DNA of 37,915 nucleotides from Rhodospirillaceae bacterium (GTDB lineage Bacteria; Pseudomonadota; Alphaproteobacteria; Puniceispirillales; Puniceispirillaceae): contig PCBG01000002.1 in assembly GCA_002731315.1 (NCBI GenBank), positions 139,450 to 177,364 on the forward strand, written 5' to 3'. The position numbers and the translations under genes were made by a program. Below the pieces are notes generated by a model that searched no databases, was not told the DNA's origin, and saw only the letters and a program-made list of their open reading frames with translations. Shown piece by piece: positions 15,442 through 27,773 of the stretch; the stretch's first letter is position 1; every line of letters begins with the position of its first letter.

Positions 15442-16338
15442 CTAAAATACCAGCAGCCAAGTACACAGGACGACAAGCATTGCGCCGGCCCAGGCGCCCG
15501 GTGCCGGTGCCCTTTTTGTCTCTGCCCAAATAAAGGGCAGAATGAGTACCGGCGTTGTTGATGACAAAATGGTTACTAGAGCAACGCTACCTTCCTCCAA
15601 TGCCTCTAGTAGCATGGCTGCGCCAACACCCAAACCAAACAATCCATTTAGGACGACCAAAATCAAAGTGCGCCCCCGCGGGAAAAGCGGCCGACCCCTC
15701 ATGCGCGAATCAAAGGGAAAAGTCGCCCAAAACACAACGGCTCCAATTGCCACGCGCGCCAACCCAACAGCCACCGGGTCAGCACCATCGGCCATAACTG
15801 GCCGTATCGCCAGAACGCCAAGCGCTTGAAATACAGCCGCAAGAAGCGCCAGTGACAAACCAATCCACAAAGGCGGGGTTATGACCTCCCACTGATGCAC
15901 CAGATCACGCCGTTTGCCGTAAATCACCGCCAAGACCACGCCGCAAAAGCCGCATACAATAGCAAGACTTGTCAGCGAGGTCAGCGCCTCGCCCAGGATC
16001 AGCCAACCAAGAAGTGCTGCAAACACCGCATTTGTGGCAAACAGCACATTCGTCCGGCGCGGCCCTATCCGTCGTATAGCGGCGAAAAGAAAAAAGTCAC
16101 CAAACACAACGCCGCTTATGGATGACAGGGCGATCAGCCAGAGATGTGACGGGGCTATGTCCATCGGCCTGCCTGTAAGTAACAGCAAGCCGAGCATGAT
16201 CAGCGCAGCAGCGATCATCCTCACCCGGTTGAAATGCAGTGACCCCAGTTCATTCGCCGGACGATGCGAGAACAGGGCTGCAAGGGTCCAGCTGAAAGCC
16301 GCCCCAAGCGCCAAAAGCGCAGATACATCAGTTACCAT
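15442..16338 (-). CDS. EamA/DMT-family transporter
   Basis: A 298-residue inner-membrane permease of the drug/metabolite transporter superfamily. About ten hydrophobic helices form two EamA repeats; PRRTNVLFATNAVFAALLGW and LGEALTSLTSLAIVCGFCG mark the end of the first, and GSVALVTILSSTTPVLILPF the second. It is only distantly similar to the EamA protein at 1678-2652. The substrate is unknown. It begins 126 bases after the response-regulator gene on the same strand, so it may be read through from the regulator operon or have its own promoter. Confidence 0.87.
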   Translation of the reverse strand: MVTDVSALLALGAAFSWTLAALFSHRPANELGSLHFNRVRMIAAALIMLGLLLLTGRPMDIAPSHLWLIALSSISGVVFGDFFLFAAIRRIGPRRTNVLFATNAVFAALLGWLILGEALTSLTSLAIVCGFCGVVLAVIYGKRRDLVHQWEVITPPLWIGLSLALLAAVFQALGVLAIRPVMADGADPVAVGLARVAIGAVVFWATFPFDSRMRGRPLFPRGRTLILVVLNGLFGLGVGAAMLLEALEEGSVALVTILSSTTPVLILPFIWAETKRAPAPGAWAGAMLVVLCTWLLVF

Positions 16339-16464
16339 AGGAGAGTTAAGAGGCTTGTAGATGCAGGACAGGTAATGAGGAAACGGACGTTAAAACAGGA
16401 CCGCCACACCTATGGAGCAGTAATCAAGTGCGCTGCCACGATCTGTTTATTGCCGGCTAACAAA

Positions 16465-16995
16465 TCACACCCGCGGCGCATGCTTGCTCAGAATACGTTG
16501 CAACGTCCGGCGGTGCATACGCAATCTGCGCGCAGTTTCAGAAACATTACGCCCGCATTGTTCGTAAACACGCTGGATATGTTCCCAACGGACACGATCG
16601 GCGCTCATCGGGTCTTGCGGAGGAGGCGGCATGCCATCCCCCGTATGGCGCAAGGCTGAAGCAAGACTGTCCGGGTCTGCCGGTTTAGGCAGATAATCCA
16701 GTGCGCCTGCTTTTACAGCGGCAACCGCTGTCGCGATATTACCAAAACCTGTCAGCATAACGATCCGGCAATCCGGCCGTTTGCTGCGGAGTTCGGAAAC
16801 AAGGCTCAAACCTGTTCCGTCTTCAAGCTTCATATCAAGCACCGCATAGGCTGGCGGGGTTTTGCGAACGATATCGACACCTTCGCTAACAGTCCCAGCA
16901 TCTACGACTTCGAAGTCGCGGGCCTCCATCGCGCGGCGCAACCTATTACGCAGCGGTGCGTCATCGTCAAGAATCAGCAGGCTATTATCCATCAT
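16465..16995 (-). CDS. regA: RegA/ActR-family redox response regulator
   Basis: A 176-residue response regulator of the RegA/PrrA/ActR group. The receiver domain has the acidic pair in LILDDDAPLR, phospho-acceptor Asp54 in AVLDMKLEDG, the conserved Thr in VMLTGFG and Lys in YLPKPAD. After a Pro-rich linker (GMPPPPQDP) comes the Fis-type helix-turn-helix, RNVSETARRLRMHRRTLQRI, which is nearly invariant in this family. RegA homologues control photosynthesis, respiration and nitrogen or carbon genes in response to redox state. Its sensor kinase gene lies 85 bases upstream on the same strand. Confidence 0.95.
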   Translation of the reverse strand: MMDNSLLILDDDAPLRNRLRRAMEARDFEVVDAGTVSEGVDIVRKTPPAYAVLDMKLEDGTGLSLVSELRSKRPDCRIVMLTGFGNIATAVAAVKAGALDYLPKPADPDSLASALRHTGDGMPPPPQDPMSADRVRWEHIQRVYEQCGRNVSETARRLRMHRRTLQRILSKHAPRV

Positions 16996-17080
16996 TATGC
17001 CATTCCCTTCACAGGGCCGTCCCTTTTCAGGGGCAATCTGTCAAACAACCGTCAAACGGTGGACTGATTGTCAAAAATCG

Positions 17081-18415
17081 TTATGAACCAAAGGCTTTCA
17101 TGGGCAGCAAGACAACCACTTCGCCACCGCCTTGATTTCCGTTCTTGTATAATATTGAGCCGCCAAGGGTCTCAATCAAGGTGCTAGCAATAAAAATCCC
17201 TAATCCGCGATGCGCATGCTCGCCCTGGCGCGACGTATTCCATGGGGCGCCAACCCGCGACAACACTGATCCAGAAAAGCCGGGACCATCATCTGAAATG
17301 GTGATTTTAACGTCAGAAATAGTACAGCGAATAGTGATATCCACTCGGGTTTTTGCGAATTCAACTGCATTCTTCAGCAAATCTTCCAATGCATGAATAA
17401 TTTCGGGCCGGCGGCGGGCATCCGGCATGGGCATGGCAGATCGGGAATCAAGACTGATGTCTATGGTCAGAGCGCCAATATCCATTCGAGTTTTGGCAAT
17501 TTCGTCAATTAACACCGATAAGGGCACCGTATTTCCAGCATCCATATTTTCGGCCTGCCCGTAATCATCAAGTTCAGCGAGAATCAGCCGGCACCGCTCT
17601 GCCTCGCTCCGCAGCAGCACTACATCTTCATGAAGCGGATTTTGCCTGTCGATTTCGCGCATCATTTCATGAACGATCACGGTAATGGTATTAAGCGGCG
17701 AGCCAAGGCGATGTGCTGCCGCAGTTGCGAGTGTACCAAGCGCTACCGCCTGCTGTTCCTTGGCAAGCACCAGACGCGCCTCGCCAAGCGCCTCATCAAG
17801 GCGACGCGCGCGTGATGAGAGCCACCAGGCGCAGATTCCGATAAAGAAAACTGACAATACCATCGACAACCAAAGCCCTACAAGGTACAGGCCCGATTGC
17901 CGAATGTTCGAGGCATCCCATGGCAGCGGATAGTGGAACAACGCGACAAAACTCACACAGCACGCCACAAGCACAATTAGAATCAGAGTTTCACGACGCT
18001 TCAGGATAACAGCGGACACAGCCACCGGCGCCAGCAGCAGAACAACAAATGGGTTGAGCAATCCACCGGTAAAGAACAGCAAGCCGCTAAGCTGCAAAAC
18101 GTCAAAAATCAATGCCATAAAGCTCTGGTCAGCCTGGTCTTGCATGATCATTGCACGACGCGCCTGAAATACATTCATTGCAACGCCAAGACCGATGACC
18201 AACAATGCGCCCCCGATCGGAATGTCAAATTCGAGAATAAAGTAGGTAAACAACAATGCAGCGAGCTGGCCGGCGAGGGCCAGCCAGCGAATGTTCAGGA
18301 TCTGACGTGCACCAATAGGTTTCGGCGGGCGGGCATAACGACCGCGCGGCCGCAGAAACGGAGTTCTTGTCCGAATGCCATCCCATCCCTGGTCTATCAG
18401 TTTCGAGAGCAGCAT
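17081..18415 (-). CDS. regB: RegB/ActS-family redox sensor histidine kinase
   Basis: A 444-residue membrane sensor kinase paired with RegA. About six hydrophobic segments lie in the first 200 residues and include GGLLNPF (117-123), the quinone-binding motif of RegB. The H-box reads AAAHRLGSPLNTI with His235; known RegB proteins usually have Glu after this His, whereas here it is Arg. Cys275 in ERCRLIL matches the redox-active cysteine that crosslinks RegB. The ATPase part has DLLKNAVEFAK (N-box) and DDGPGFSGS. The gene starts 12 bases after gyrB, so it may be transcribed with the replication genes. Confidence 0.94.
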   Translation of the reverse strand: MLLSKLIDQGWDGIRTRTPFLRPRGRYARPPKPIGARQILNIRWLALAGQLAALLFTYFILEFDIPIGGALLVIGLGVAMNVFQARRAMIMQDQADQSFMALIFDVLQLSGLLFFTGGLLNPFVVLLLAPVAVSAVILKRRETLILIVLVACCVSFVALFHYPLPWDASNIRQSGLYLVGLWLSMVLSVFFIGICAWWLSSRARRLDEALGEARLVLAKEQQAVALGTLATAAAHRLGSPLNTITVIVHEMMREIDRQNPLHEDVVLLRSEAERCRLILAELDDYGQAENMDAGNTVPLSVLIDEIAKTRMDIGALTIDISLDSRSAMPMPDARRRPEIIHALEDLLKNAVEFAKTRVDITIRCTISDVKITISDDGPGFSGSVLSRVGAPWNTSRQGEHAHRGLGIFIASTLIETLGGSILYKNGNQGGGEVVVLLPMKAFGS

Positions 18416-18427
18416 GATACCCCGCGG

Positions 18428-22026
<3,599 letters not shown>

Positions 22027-22032
22027 TTCCGA

Positions 22033-23136
22033 TTACACCCGCATTGGCATCAGGACGAACAAAGTAGCCTCATCACTGGGGGCACGCACAAGGCTTGGCG
22101 AGCCCTGATCTGCCAGAGCGAATTCGATGGTATCGCTGCCAACCTGCGACGCGATATCCAGAAGATAACGGGCATTGAAGCCGATCTCCATTTCGGCCCC
22201 GTCATAGTTAACTTCAATCTCTTCGACCGCGCTGGACGCATCAGTGCTGCTGGCGGAAAGATTCAAGCTGCCGGGCTGCAGCCGCAATTTTACCGAACGC
22301 GATTTTTCGGACGAGATTGTCGATACACGGTCAACCGCCGCTGAGAAGCTGGCGGCGTCAACCTGCATGATCCGGTCATTACCACGTGGAATCACACGCG
22401 TGTAATCGGGAAAGGTCCCATCAATCAGCTTTGTCTTCAATCGCACAGCGCCAAAGCTGAATTCAGCCCGCGTGTCGGACAGGGCAATGCCAACATCCCC
22501 CTCAAAATCATCAAGAAGCTTTCGCAGCTCACCAACCGCCTTACGCGGCACAATGATTGACGGCATATCGTTGGCACCGACTGGCAGTGGCTGTTTTGTC
22601 ATTGCAAGCCGATGGCCGTCCGTGGCCACAGCACACAGATCACCTGCATCGGATTTATGCAGGTAAATACCGTTCAGATAATAGCGGGTTTCCTCGGTCG
22701 AAATCGCAAACCGTGTCGCATCGATCATGTCGCGAATATCAGCGGCGGTTACAACGAACCCTCCCGGCATATCGCCAGTGGCAATTGCTGGAAAATCCTC
22801 AACAGGCAGAGTTGGTAGGCGGAAATTCGAGCGGCCGGCACTGATCATCGCATGGCCGTCGGCAACGTTGATTTCTACTTCAGCACCCTCCGGCAGTTTG
22901 CGAGCAATATCGTAAAGCAGATGCGCGGATATCGTAGTAGAGCCGCTGTTTCCAACGGCACATTCAACCTGTGTGGCAATATCCATATCCATGTCGGTTG
23001 CGGTCATCAACAACATGCCGCCCTCGGCTTGCAAAACCACATTCGCCAGAATAGGGATGGTGTTGCGCCGTTCGACAACAGACTGCACCTGGCCAAGTGG
23101 CCGCAGGAGGCTGATACGATCTATGATCAGTTTCAT
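22033..23136 (-). CDS. dnaN: DNA polymerase III sliding clamp (beta subunit)
   Basis: DnaN, 367 residues, forms the ring-shaped clamp that tethers DNA polymerase III. The N-terminus starts MKLIIDRISLLRPLGQVQ, followed by the conserved RRNTIPILANV. The middle domain includes TDGHRLAMT, and the C-terminus ends LFVLMPMRV, the family's Met-Pro-x-Arg-[LV] tail that helps to form the partner-binding pocket. Its length matches the family. AGAGAC lies just upstream of ATG 23136. A 231-base gap separates it from dnaA and could hold its own promoter. Confidence 0.98.
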   Translation of the reverse strand: MKLIIDRISLLRPLGQVQSVVERRNTIPILANVVLQAEGGMLLMTATDMDMDIATQVECAVGNSGSTTISAHLLYDIARKLPEGAEVEINVADGHAMISAGRSNFRLPTLPVEDFPAIATGDMPGGFVVTAADIRDMIDATRFAISTEETRYYLNGIYLHKSDAGDLCAVATDGHRLAMTKQPLPVGANDMPSIIVPRKAVGELRKLLDDFEGDVGIALSDTRAEFSFGAVRLKTKLIDGTFPDYTRVIPRGNDRIMQVDAASFSAAVDRVSTISSEKSRSVKLRLQPGSLNLSASSTDASSAVEEIEVNYDGAEMEIGFNARYLLDIASQVGSDTIEFALADQGSPSLVRAPSDEATLFVLMPMRV

Positions 23137-23367
23137 TGGCTGTCTCTTCTGTTTTCGTCAATTCCGGAGACAGAACAATGCCCGCAGGCATCAGTCGACT
23201 CATAAGAATGCAGCATTGCACTCCCGCCCAATGCAACACACCACAAAATATAGCATGGCTGTCACAAACAAGCATCAAAATATTGAGTTTTCAGCAAATC
23301 GACCGCGCCAATTTCTTTATAGCTCAAGCTGTTGACTTTCATTATTTTTCAACTGGCCTGAATGGCT
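23137..23367 (-). promoter_or_regulatory. dnaA-dnaN intergenic region
   Basis: This 231-base gap carries no gene on either strand. It is A/T-rich in its middle compared with the flanking genes, so it could hold a dnaN promoter. No perfect TTATCCACA DnaA box was seen by eye, so it is not claimed as the origin. Alphaproteobacterial origins often lie away from dnaA. Confidence 0.3.
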
Positions 23368-24828
23368 TCAATGTGCCAACAGTGACTTCAGCAGTTGGAC
23401 ATCCTCTGCGATTCGGGAATCACTGGCAATAAACCCTTCGACAGCGCGCACCGCATGCATCACAGTCGTATGGTCTCTCCCACCGAACTGGCGGCCAATT
23501 TCAGGATAGGACAGAGCGGTCAGCATCTTTGTCAAATACATGGCTACCTGCCGCGGACGCGCCACATCGCGGGAACGGCGCGCGGCAAACATCTCAGCAA
23601 CACGCATGCCGTAATGCGCAGCGACTCGTTTCTGAATATCATCGACGCTGACCTGCCGGCTGCTTGACCGCAATAGATCGGCCAGCAGGTCAGCAGCGCT
23701 TTCAATTGTGATCTCACGACCAATCAAGCTGGCATGGGCAGCGATACGGGTTAACGCGCCCTCAAGCTCACGGATGTTGCTGGAAATACGATGCGCCAGA
23801 AATTCCAGCACTTTGTCAGGCACAGATATCTGTGCGCTTTCAGCCTTTGCCTGCAATATACCCAGTCGCAATTCATAATCGGCAGGATGAATGTCGGCAA
23901 CCATGCCCCACCCCAAACGGGAACGTAACCTTTCTTCTAAACCTTCAAGGTCTGTCGGCGATTTGTCAGCCGAAACGATGATCTGCCGGCCATCTTCAAC
24001 AAGTGCGTTAAATGTGTGGAAAAACTCTTCCTGGGTCGAATCTTTGCCACTGATGAACTGCACATCATCAATCATCAGCACATCGACTGAACGGAACTGC
24101 TCCTTGAAAGACATAGTATCACGGAAGCGCAACGCCTGAACAAAACGATACATGAATTTTTCCGCAGACAGATAAACGACATGCCGCGTTGGGTCCTGCG
24201 CGCGGATATGCCATGCGATGGCATGCATCAGATGCGTCTTACCAAGACCGACGCCGCCATAGAGGAACAGCGGGTTAAATGCAACTGAGGCCGATTCCGC
24301 CGTGCGGCGTGCCACAGCGAAGGCCAGCTCATTTGGTTTGCCGACAATAAAATTTGCAAATGTGTAACGTGGCTCGAGCCCAGCACCTAGAGGGTCCTGT
24401 GCTGGCCTCCTGGCTTGCGCAGCCGGCTTCTGCTGCGACATGCGGGGCGGATGCGAGTCCGACAGGCGGATCGCTACCTTGCGAACAGCCCCGAACTCTG
24501 CCGACGAGATCACACGCAGCCGGTCAGCATACTGACTCGTTACACGCTCTCGCGCCAGCGTTGTGCTTGCCTCTAGCGTGAGCGTCCCGTCTTCAAGGCG
24601 CCCAAAGCGCAGCGGTTTAATCCAATTGCGCCATGCTATTTCACCAATGTCATGTCGCATGCGCGTGGTAACGCGATCCCAGGCGGCATCATGGCTTGCC
24701 GTATTTGTCGTCGCCGCGTTGGACTCGGCTGTGCCCCGGGACAGCGGATCTTTAGTGCTTCTTTGTATTATAGTGCCTTCGCCGGTCTGATTTGGGTCAG
24801 ATGAAATGGTAGGCTTTCCCTCTGACAT
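23368..24828 (-). CDS. dnaA: chromosomal replication initiator DnaA
   Basis: DnaA, 486 residues from ATG 24828, initiates replication by binding DnaA boxes and opening the origin. An N-terminal partner-binding domain (WRNWIKPLRFG) and a Pro/Gln-rich linker are followed by the AAA+ domain: TFANFIVGKPN, Walker A LYGGVGLGKTHLMHA and Walker B VLMIDDVQFISGK. The C-terminal box-binding helix-turn-helix reads ARPRQVAMYLTKML then FGGRDHTTVMHAV. The start was chosen for GGAG nine bases upstream; a longer frame to 24936 looks non-coding. The 231-base gap downstream leads to dnaN. Confidence 0.98.
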   Translation of the reverse strand: MSEGKPTISSDPNQTGEGTIIQRSTKDPLSRGTAESNAATTNTASHDAAWDRVTTRMRHDIGEIAWRNWIKPLRFGRLEDGTLTLEASTTLARERVTSQYADRLRVISSAEFGAVRKVAIRLSDSHPPRMSQQKPAAQARRPAQDPLGAGLEPRYTFANFIVGKPNELAFAVARRTAESASVAFNPLFLYGGVGLGKTHLMHAIAWHIRAQDPTRHVVYLSAEKFMYRFVQALRFRDTMSFKEQFRSVDVLMIDDVQFISGKDSTQEEFFHTFNALVEDGRQIIVSADKSPTDLEGLEERLRSRLGWGMVADIHPADYELRLGILQAKAESAQISVPDKVLEFLAHRISSNIRELEGALTRIAAHASLIGREITIESAADLLADLLRSSSRQVSVDDIQKRVAAHYGMRVAEMFAARRSRDVARPRQVAMYLTKMLTALSYPEIGRQFGGRDHTTVMHAVRAVEGFIASDSRIAEDVQLLKSLLAH

Positions 24829-25230
24829 TCCGTCGGTCTCCGTGTGGTAATGGGCGTGGCGATAAGCGAAAGCGCGGCTGTCGATCCCAACCCAACGCTC
24901 TATGCCACAATACGGGGTACCAGAAGGAATAGGCAAGATGCCGAAAAGCCGAAATCACCAAATAAAGCTACCTTAATGGTAGAAATTTCGATTGACAGGA
25001 TGTTCATCGCCATCGCCGCCATTAACACGTAAATCCAGTTTTTTCAGTAGCCGAATCGGACCGCAGTCAGATTGAGTCTTAACGAGCGGTCACAAGTCAC
25101 GTGCAAAGAGGCAACAAACATTCTCCAGCGGAATGCCGTGATTGGGATAGCAGTTGTAACTCAACGCATGAAAAATCGCCGTGAAACAGTCAGGTCATTC
25201 GATGGGCAGGCGATTCGCGTTCAAGACGGG
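24829..25230. other. rpsT-dnaA intergenic region, no gene seen
   Basis: About 400 bases between the rpsT stop and the dnaA start without a convincing gene on either strand. A small inverted repeat (CTACC, five-base loop TTAAT, GGTAG) lies at 24968-24982. The promoter for dnaA is expected here. No perfect DnaA box and no clear terminator for rpsT were seen. Confidence 0.5.
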
Positions 25231-25494
25231 TCAGGCGGCAGCCTTTACCCGTGCAGCAAGGCGCGAGATCTTGCGCGATGCTGTGTTGCGATGAAGAACA
25301 CCGCGGGTCACGCCACGCTGGATTTCAGGCTGGGCAACGCGCAACGCTTCACGCGCAGCATCTGAATCGCCAGCAGCGATTGCGGTCTCAACCTTTTTAA
25401 TGAAGGTGCGGATGCGACTCATCCGTGCGCCGTTGATGGCGGCGCGACGGGCATTCCTGCGGATCCGTTTTTTGGCAGAAATATGGTTGGCCAT
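25231..25494 (-). CDS. rpsT: 30S ribosomal protein S20
   Basis: S20, 87 residues, binds 16S rRNA in the body of the small subunit. The sequence [18 protein letters not shown], followed by [12 protein letters not shown] and the C-terminal [16 protein letters not shown], is diagnostic, highly basic and helical. AGGAC lies just before ATG 25494 inside a small inverted repeat (TAGGAC, C, GTCCTA at 25494-25506) that would pair the ribosome site. S20 is known to autoregulate in Escherichia coli; whether this repeat matters is unknown. The position between mutM and dnaA is common in alphaproteobacteria. Confidence 0.98.
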   Translation of the reverse strand: MANHISAKKRIRRNARRAAINGARMSRIRTFIKKVETAIAAGDSDAAREALRVAQPEIQRGVTRGVLHRNTASRKISRLAARVKAAA

Positions 25495-25594
25495 AGGACC
25501 GTCCTATTCAATTCTTTAGAGGATCGGCTTATAGGATGCTTTGCACGGATTCGTCAAGTGGAATTGCGGCTTAGGATATTAGCAATTTCCAGTC

Positions 25595-25999
25595 TCACAA
25601 AGGACTGAGCCTAATACGCCACAGGCGGCCAGATGCCATCTCCACCTGCGAGATAACTAACACCTCACCGTCGCGCTGCCAACGGCCATCAGCGCCAGCC
25701 CAGCCGAGGCCCGCCAGCGCCGTATTATAATAGCTAATCACGGGCACATTTTCCGAAGGTCCAGTGACAAACACCTGCACGATGCGGCCTTCCGGCGAAT
25801 CAAAGGCAAAGCCCAGCTGCGGTTCGATTGCCATGCCCTGCATGATTGGCAAATCACCAACCCATCCCTGTTGCGGCGTGTCTGCGGCAACCGGCGCGGC
25901 AAGGTTGATCATCGAAAAAGTGCACAAGACTGCCGCCAACGTCGCGCGGCACTGTGCACCGACATTCGCCTTGGCATGTTTTGAACCAGCGTCACCCAT
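25595..25999 (-). CDS. secreted protein of unknown function
   Basis: A 134-residue protein with a likely signal peptide: basic residues, a hydrophobic core (TLAAVLCTFSMINLAA), then a probable cleavage site around PVAADT. The mature part of about 95 residues contains GRIVQVFVTGP and ISYYNTALAGLGWAGADGRW followed by a strand-rich end, which suggests a small periplasmic beta-rich domain. I do not recognise a named family. It starts 14 bases after the mutM stop with AGGATAGG upstream, so it is very probably in the mutM operon, but nothing shows a role in DNA repair. Confidence 0.75.
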   Translation of the reverse strand: MGDAGSKHAKANVGAQCRATLAAVLCTFSMINLAAPVAADTPQQGWVGDLPIMQGMAIEPQLGFAFDSPEGRIVQVFVTGPSENVPVISYYNTALAGLGWAGADGRWQRDGEVLVISQVEMASGRLWRIRLSPL

Positions 26000-26013
26000 G
26001 CCGATAGCCTATC

Positions 26014-26871
26014 CTAGCGTTGACAGTCGGGACAGTAAAAACTGCGGCGCCCTGATTGGGTAATAGATCGTATGGTGCTGCTACATTCTGTGCAGGGCTG
26101 CCCGGCCCGCCCATAAACAGCCAGGCTCTGCGCAAAATAGCCAATTTCCCCTCCCGGCTGCACATGGTCTCGCAGGCTTGTGCCACCATCTGCAATCGCG
26201 CGGGTCAAGACTGTCCGGATAGCGGCCACCAGCCGTTCAGCACGGCCACCGCAAATGGTGCCGGCCTTCCGCCGGGGCGATAAGCCAGCAAGAAACAGCG
26301 CCTCACACGCATATATGTTACCAATTCCCGCAACCAAGGTCTGGTTGAGAAGCGCTGTCTTAATCGGACCGGTACGACGGTCAATAGCGGCGCTGAGGTA
26401 TTGTGCAGTAAAGCTATTGCCAAGGGGTTCCGGACCCATATCAGCCAGCATCCTATGCGTCTCGCCGGAAAACAGATCCAACCAGCCAAAACGCCGCGGG
26501 TCATTAAAAGTGATCCAGTGTTGCGGTGCTCGATCAACCAGATTGTCCGACCCGGTTTCTGCCGGCGGGCCGGACATCGCCAGAACAATATGGTCGTGCT
26601 TGCCAATCGGCGGTTCTGCTTGATGGATCCGGATCGATCCCGACATGCCAAGATGTAGCAGGATGGTTTCATTCTGATCTAGCGCCACAAGCGTAAATTT
26701 TCCACGCCGGCGCAATCCGCCGACAACCCGCCCTGCAAGCCGTTCAGCCAACCGGTCTGGCAGGGGCCATCGCAAATCAGAGCGGTTTACTTGCGCGGAC
26801 AGAATGCGCCGTCCTTCCATCACTGGAACAAGGGCCCGCCTGACGGTTTCAACCTCTGGCAACTCAGGCAT
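26014..26871 (-). CDS. mutM: formamidopyrimidine-DNA glycosylase
   Basis: MutM/Fpg, 285 residues, removes 8-oxoguanine and formamidopyrimidines and nicks the strand by beta/delta elimination. The N-terminus is the canonical [12 protein letters not shown], with catalytic Pro2 and Glu3 after Met removal. [12 protein letters not shown] holds the conserved strand loop. The helix-two-turn-helix segment ([21 protein letters not shown]) is intact. The C-terminal zinc finger has four cysteines in PCTECSS and YCPDCQR. Length fits the family. It is divergent from ubiE and followed by the small secreted-protein gene. Confidence 0.98.
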   Translation of the reverse strand: MPELPEVETVRRALVPVMEGRRILSAQVNRSDLRWPLPDRLAERLAGRVVGGLRRRGKFTLVALDQNETILLHLGMSGSIRIHQAEPPIGKHDHIVLAMSGPPAETGSDNLVDRAPQHWITFNDPRRFGWLDLFSGETHRMLADMGPEPLGNSFTAQYLSAAIDRRTGPIKTALLNQTLVAGIGNIYACEALFLAGLSPRRKAGTICGGRAERLVAAIRTVLTRAIADGGTSLRDHVQPGGEIGYFAQSLAVYGRAGQPCTECSSTIRSITQSGRRSFYCPDCQR

Positions 26872-26999
26872 GCAATGCTCCCCTATTGCGGCAATCGGAA
26901 CCTCGCCAGTGGCGCATAATCATGTGACCTTTCATTATCTTTACTGTATCAATGGCGAACAATCCACTCCGCGCGGACAAACTATAAACAGCGTGCAAG

Positions 27000-27773
27000 A
27001 TGACTGACCAGAGACATAATAACCACAGCGCCGATGAAGCGGTAGTCGACTTCGGGTACCGGACGGTGCGTCGCGCAGCCAAACGCGGCATGGTGCGCCA
27101 TGTATTTGATTCCGTGGCCACACGATATGATCTGATGAACGATTTGATGAGCGGCGGTGTGCATCGACTTTGGAAGGCGACATTGATCGACTGGATCGCA
27201 CCGCAACCCGGCCAGACACTAATCGATCTAGCAGGCGGCACCGGCGATATCAGCCTACGGTTTCTAAATGCTGGCGGTGGCGATGCCATTGTCTGTGACA
27301 TCAATGAGGCAATGCTGTCCGCCGGCCGGCAAAGACGCGACATGCTACGAGTTGGTAATCGTTTGCGCTGGTGTGCCGGCAATGCCGAGACGCTGCCTTT
27401 TAACAGCGCCAGTGCCGATGTTGTAACTATCGCCTTTGGCCTTCGTAATGTGACGGACCGGGATACTGCGATCTCGGAAGCCTATCGGATTTTGCGGCCC
27501 GGCGGGCGCTTTCTGTGTCTTGAATTCTCGCATGTCAGCAATACCATGCTGGCACGTCTCTATGACGGCTGGTCTTTCAATGTGTTGCCACGCTTAGGGC
27601 AATTGGTGGCCGGTGATTCTGCCAGCTATCGCTATCTGGTCGAGTCCATCCGCACCTTTCCGGCACCTGAGATCCTGGCTGATATGTTTGCTACGTCTGG
27701 TTTTGCTCAGGTGCGAGTGCGGCGCCTTTCCGGCGGCATCGCCTGCATTCATTCCGGATGGAAAATGGACTGA
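27000..27773 (+). CDS. ubiE: ubiquinone/menaquinone C-methyltransferase UbiE
   Basis: UbiE, 257 residues, S-adenosylmethionine-dependent C-methylation step of ubiquinone synthesis. The conserved opening FDSVATRYDLMNDLMSGGVH is present, then the cofactor site DLAGGTGDISLRFL. FGLRNVTDRDTAI and PGGRFLCLEFS are also family motifs, and the C-terminal GGIACIHSGWK is typical. The stop codon overlaps the first base of the ubiB ATG at 27773 (TGATG), so the two genes are probably coupled. The N-terminal 20 residues are polar and variable. Confidence 0.97.
   Translation: MTDQRHNNHSADEAVVDFGYRTVRRAAKRGMVRHVFDSVATRYDLMNDLMSGGVHRLWKATLIDWIAPQPGQTLIDLAGGTGDISLRFLNAGGGDAIVCDINEAMLSAGRQRRDMLRVGNRLRWCAGNAETLPFNSASADVVTIAFGLRNVTDRDTAISEAYRILRPGGRFLCLEFSHVSNTMLARLYDGWSFNVLPRLGQLVAGDSASYRYLVESIRTFPAPEILADMFATSGFAQVRVRRLSGGIACIHSGWKMD

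Noticed and set aside
24829..25230. Replication origin next to dnaA
   Set aside because: No perfect DnaA boxes or A/T-rich unwinding tract were seen, and alphaproteobacterial origins often lie elsewhere.
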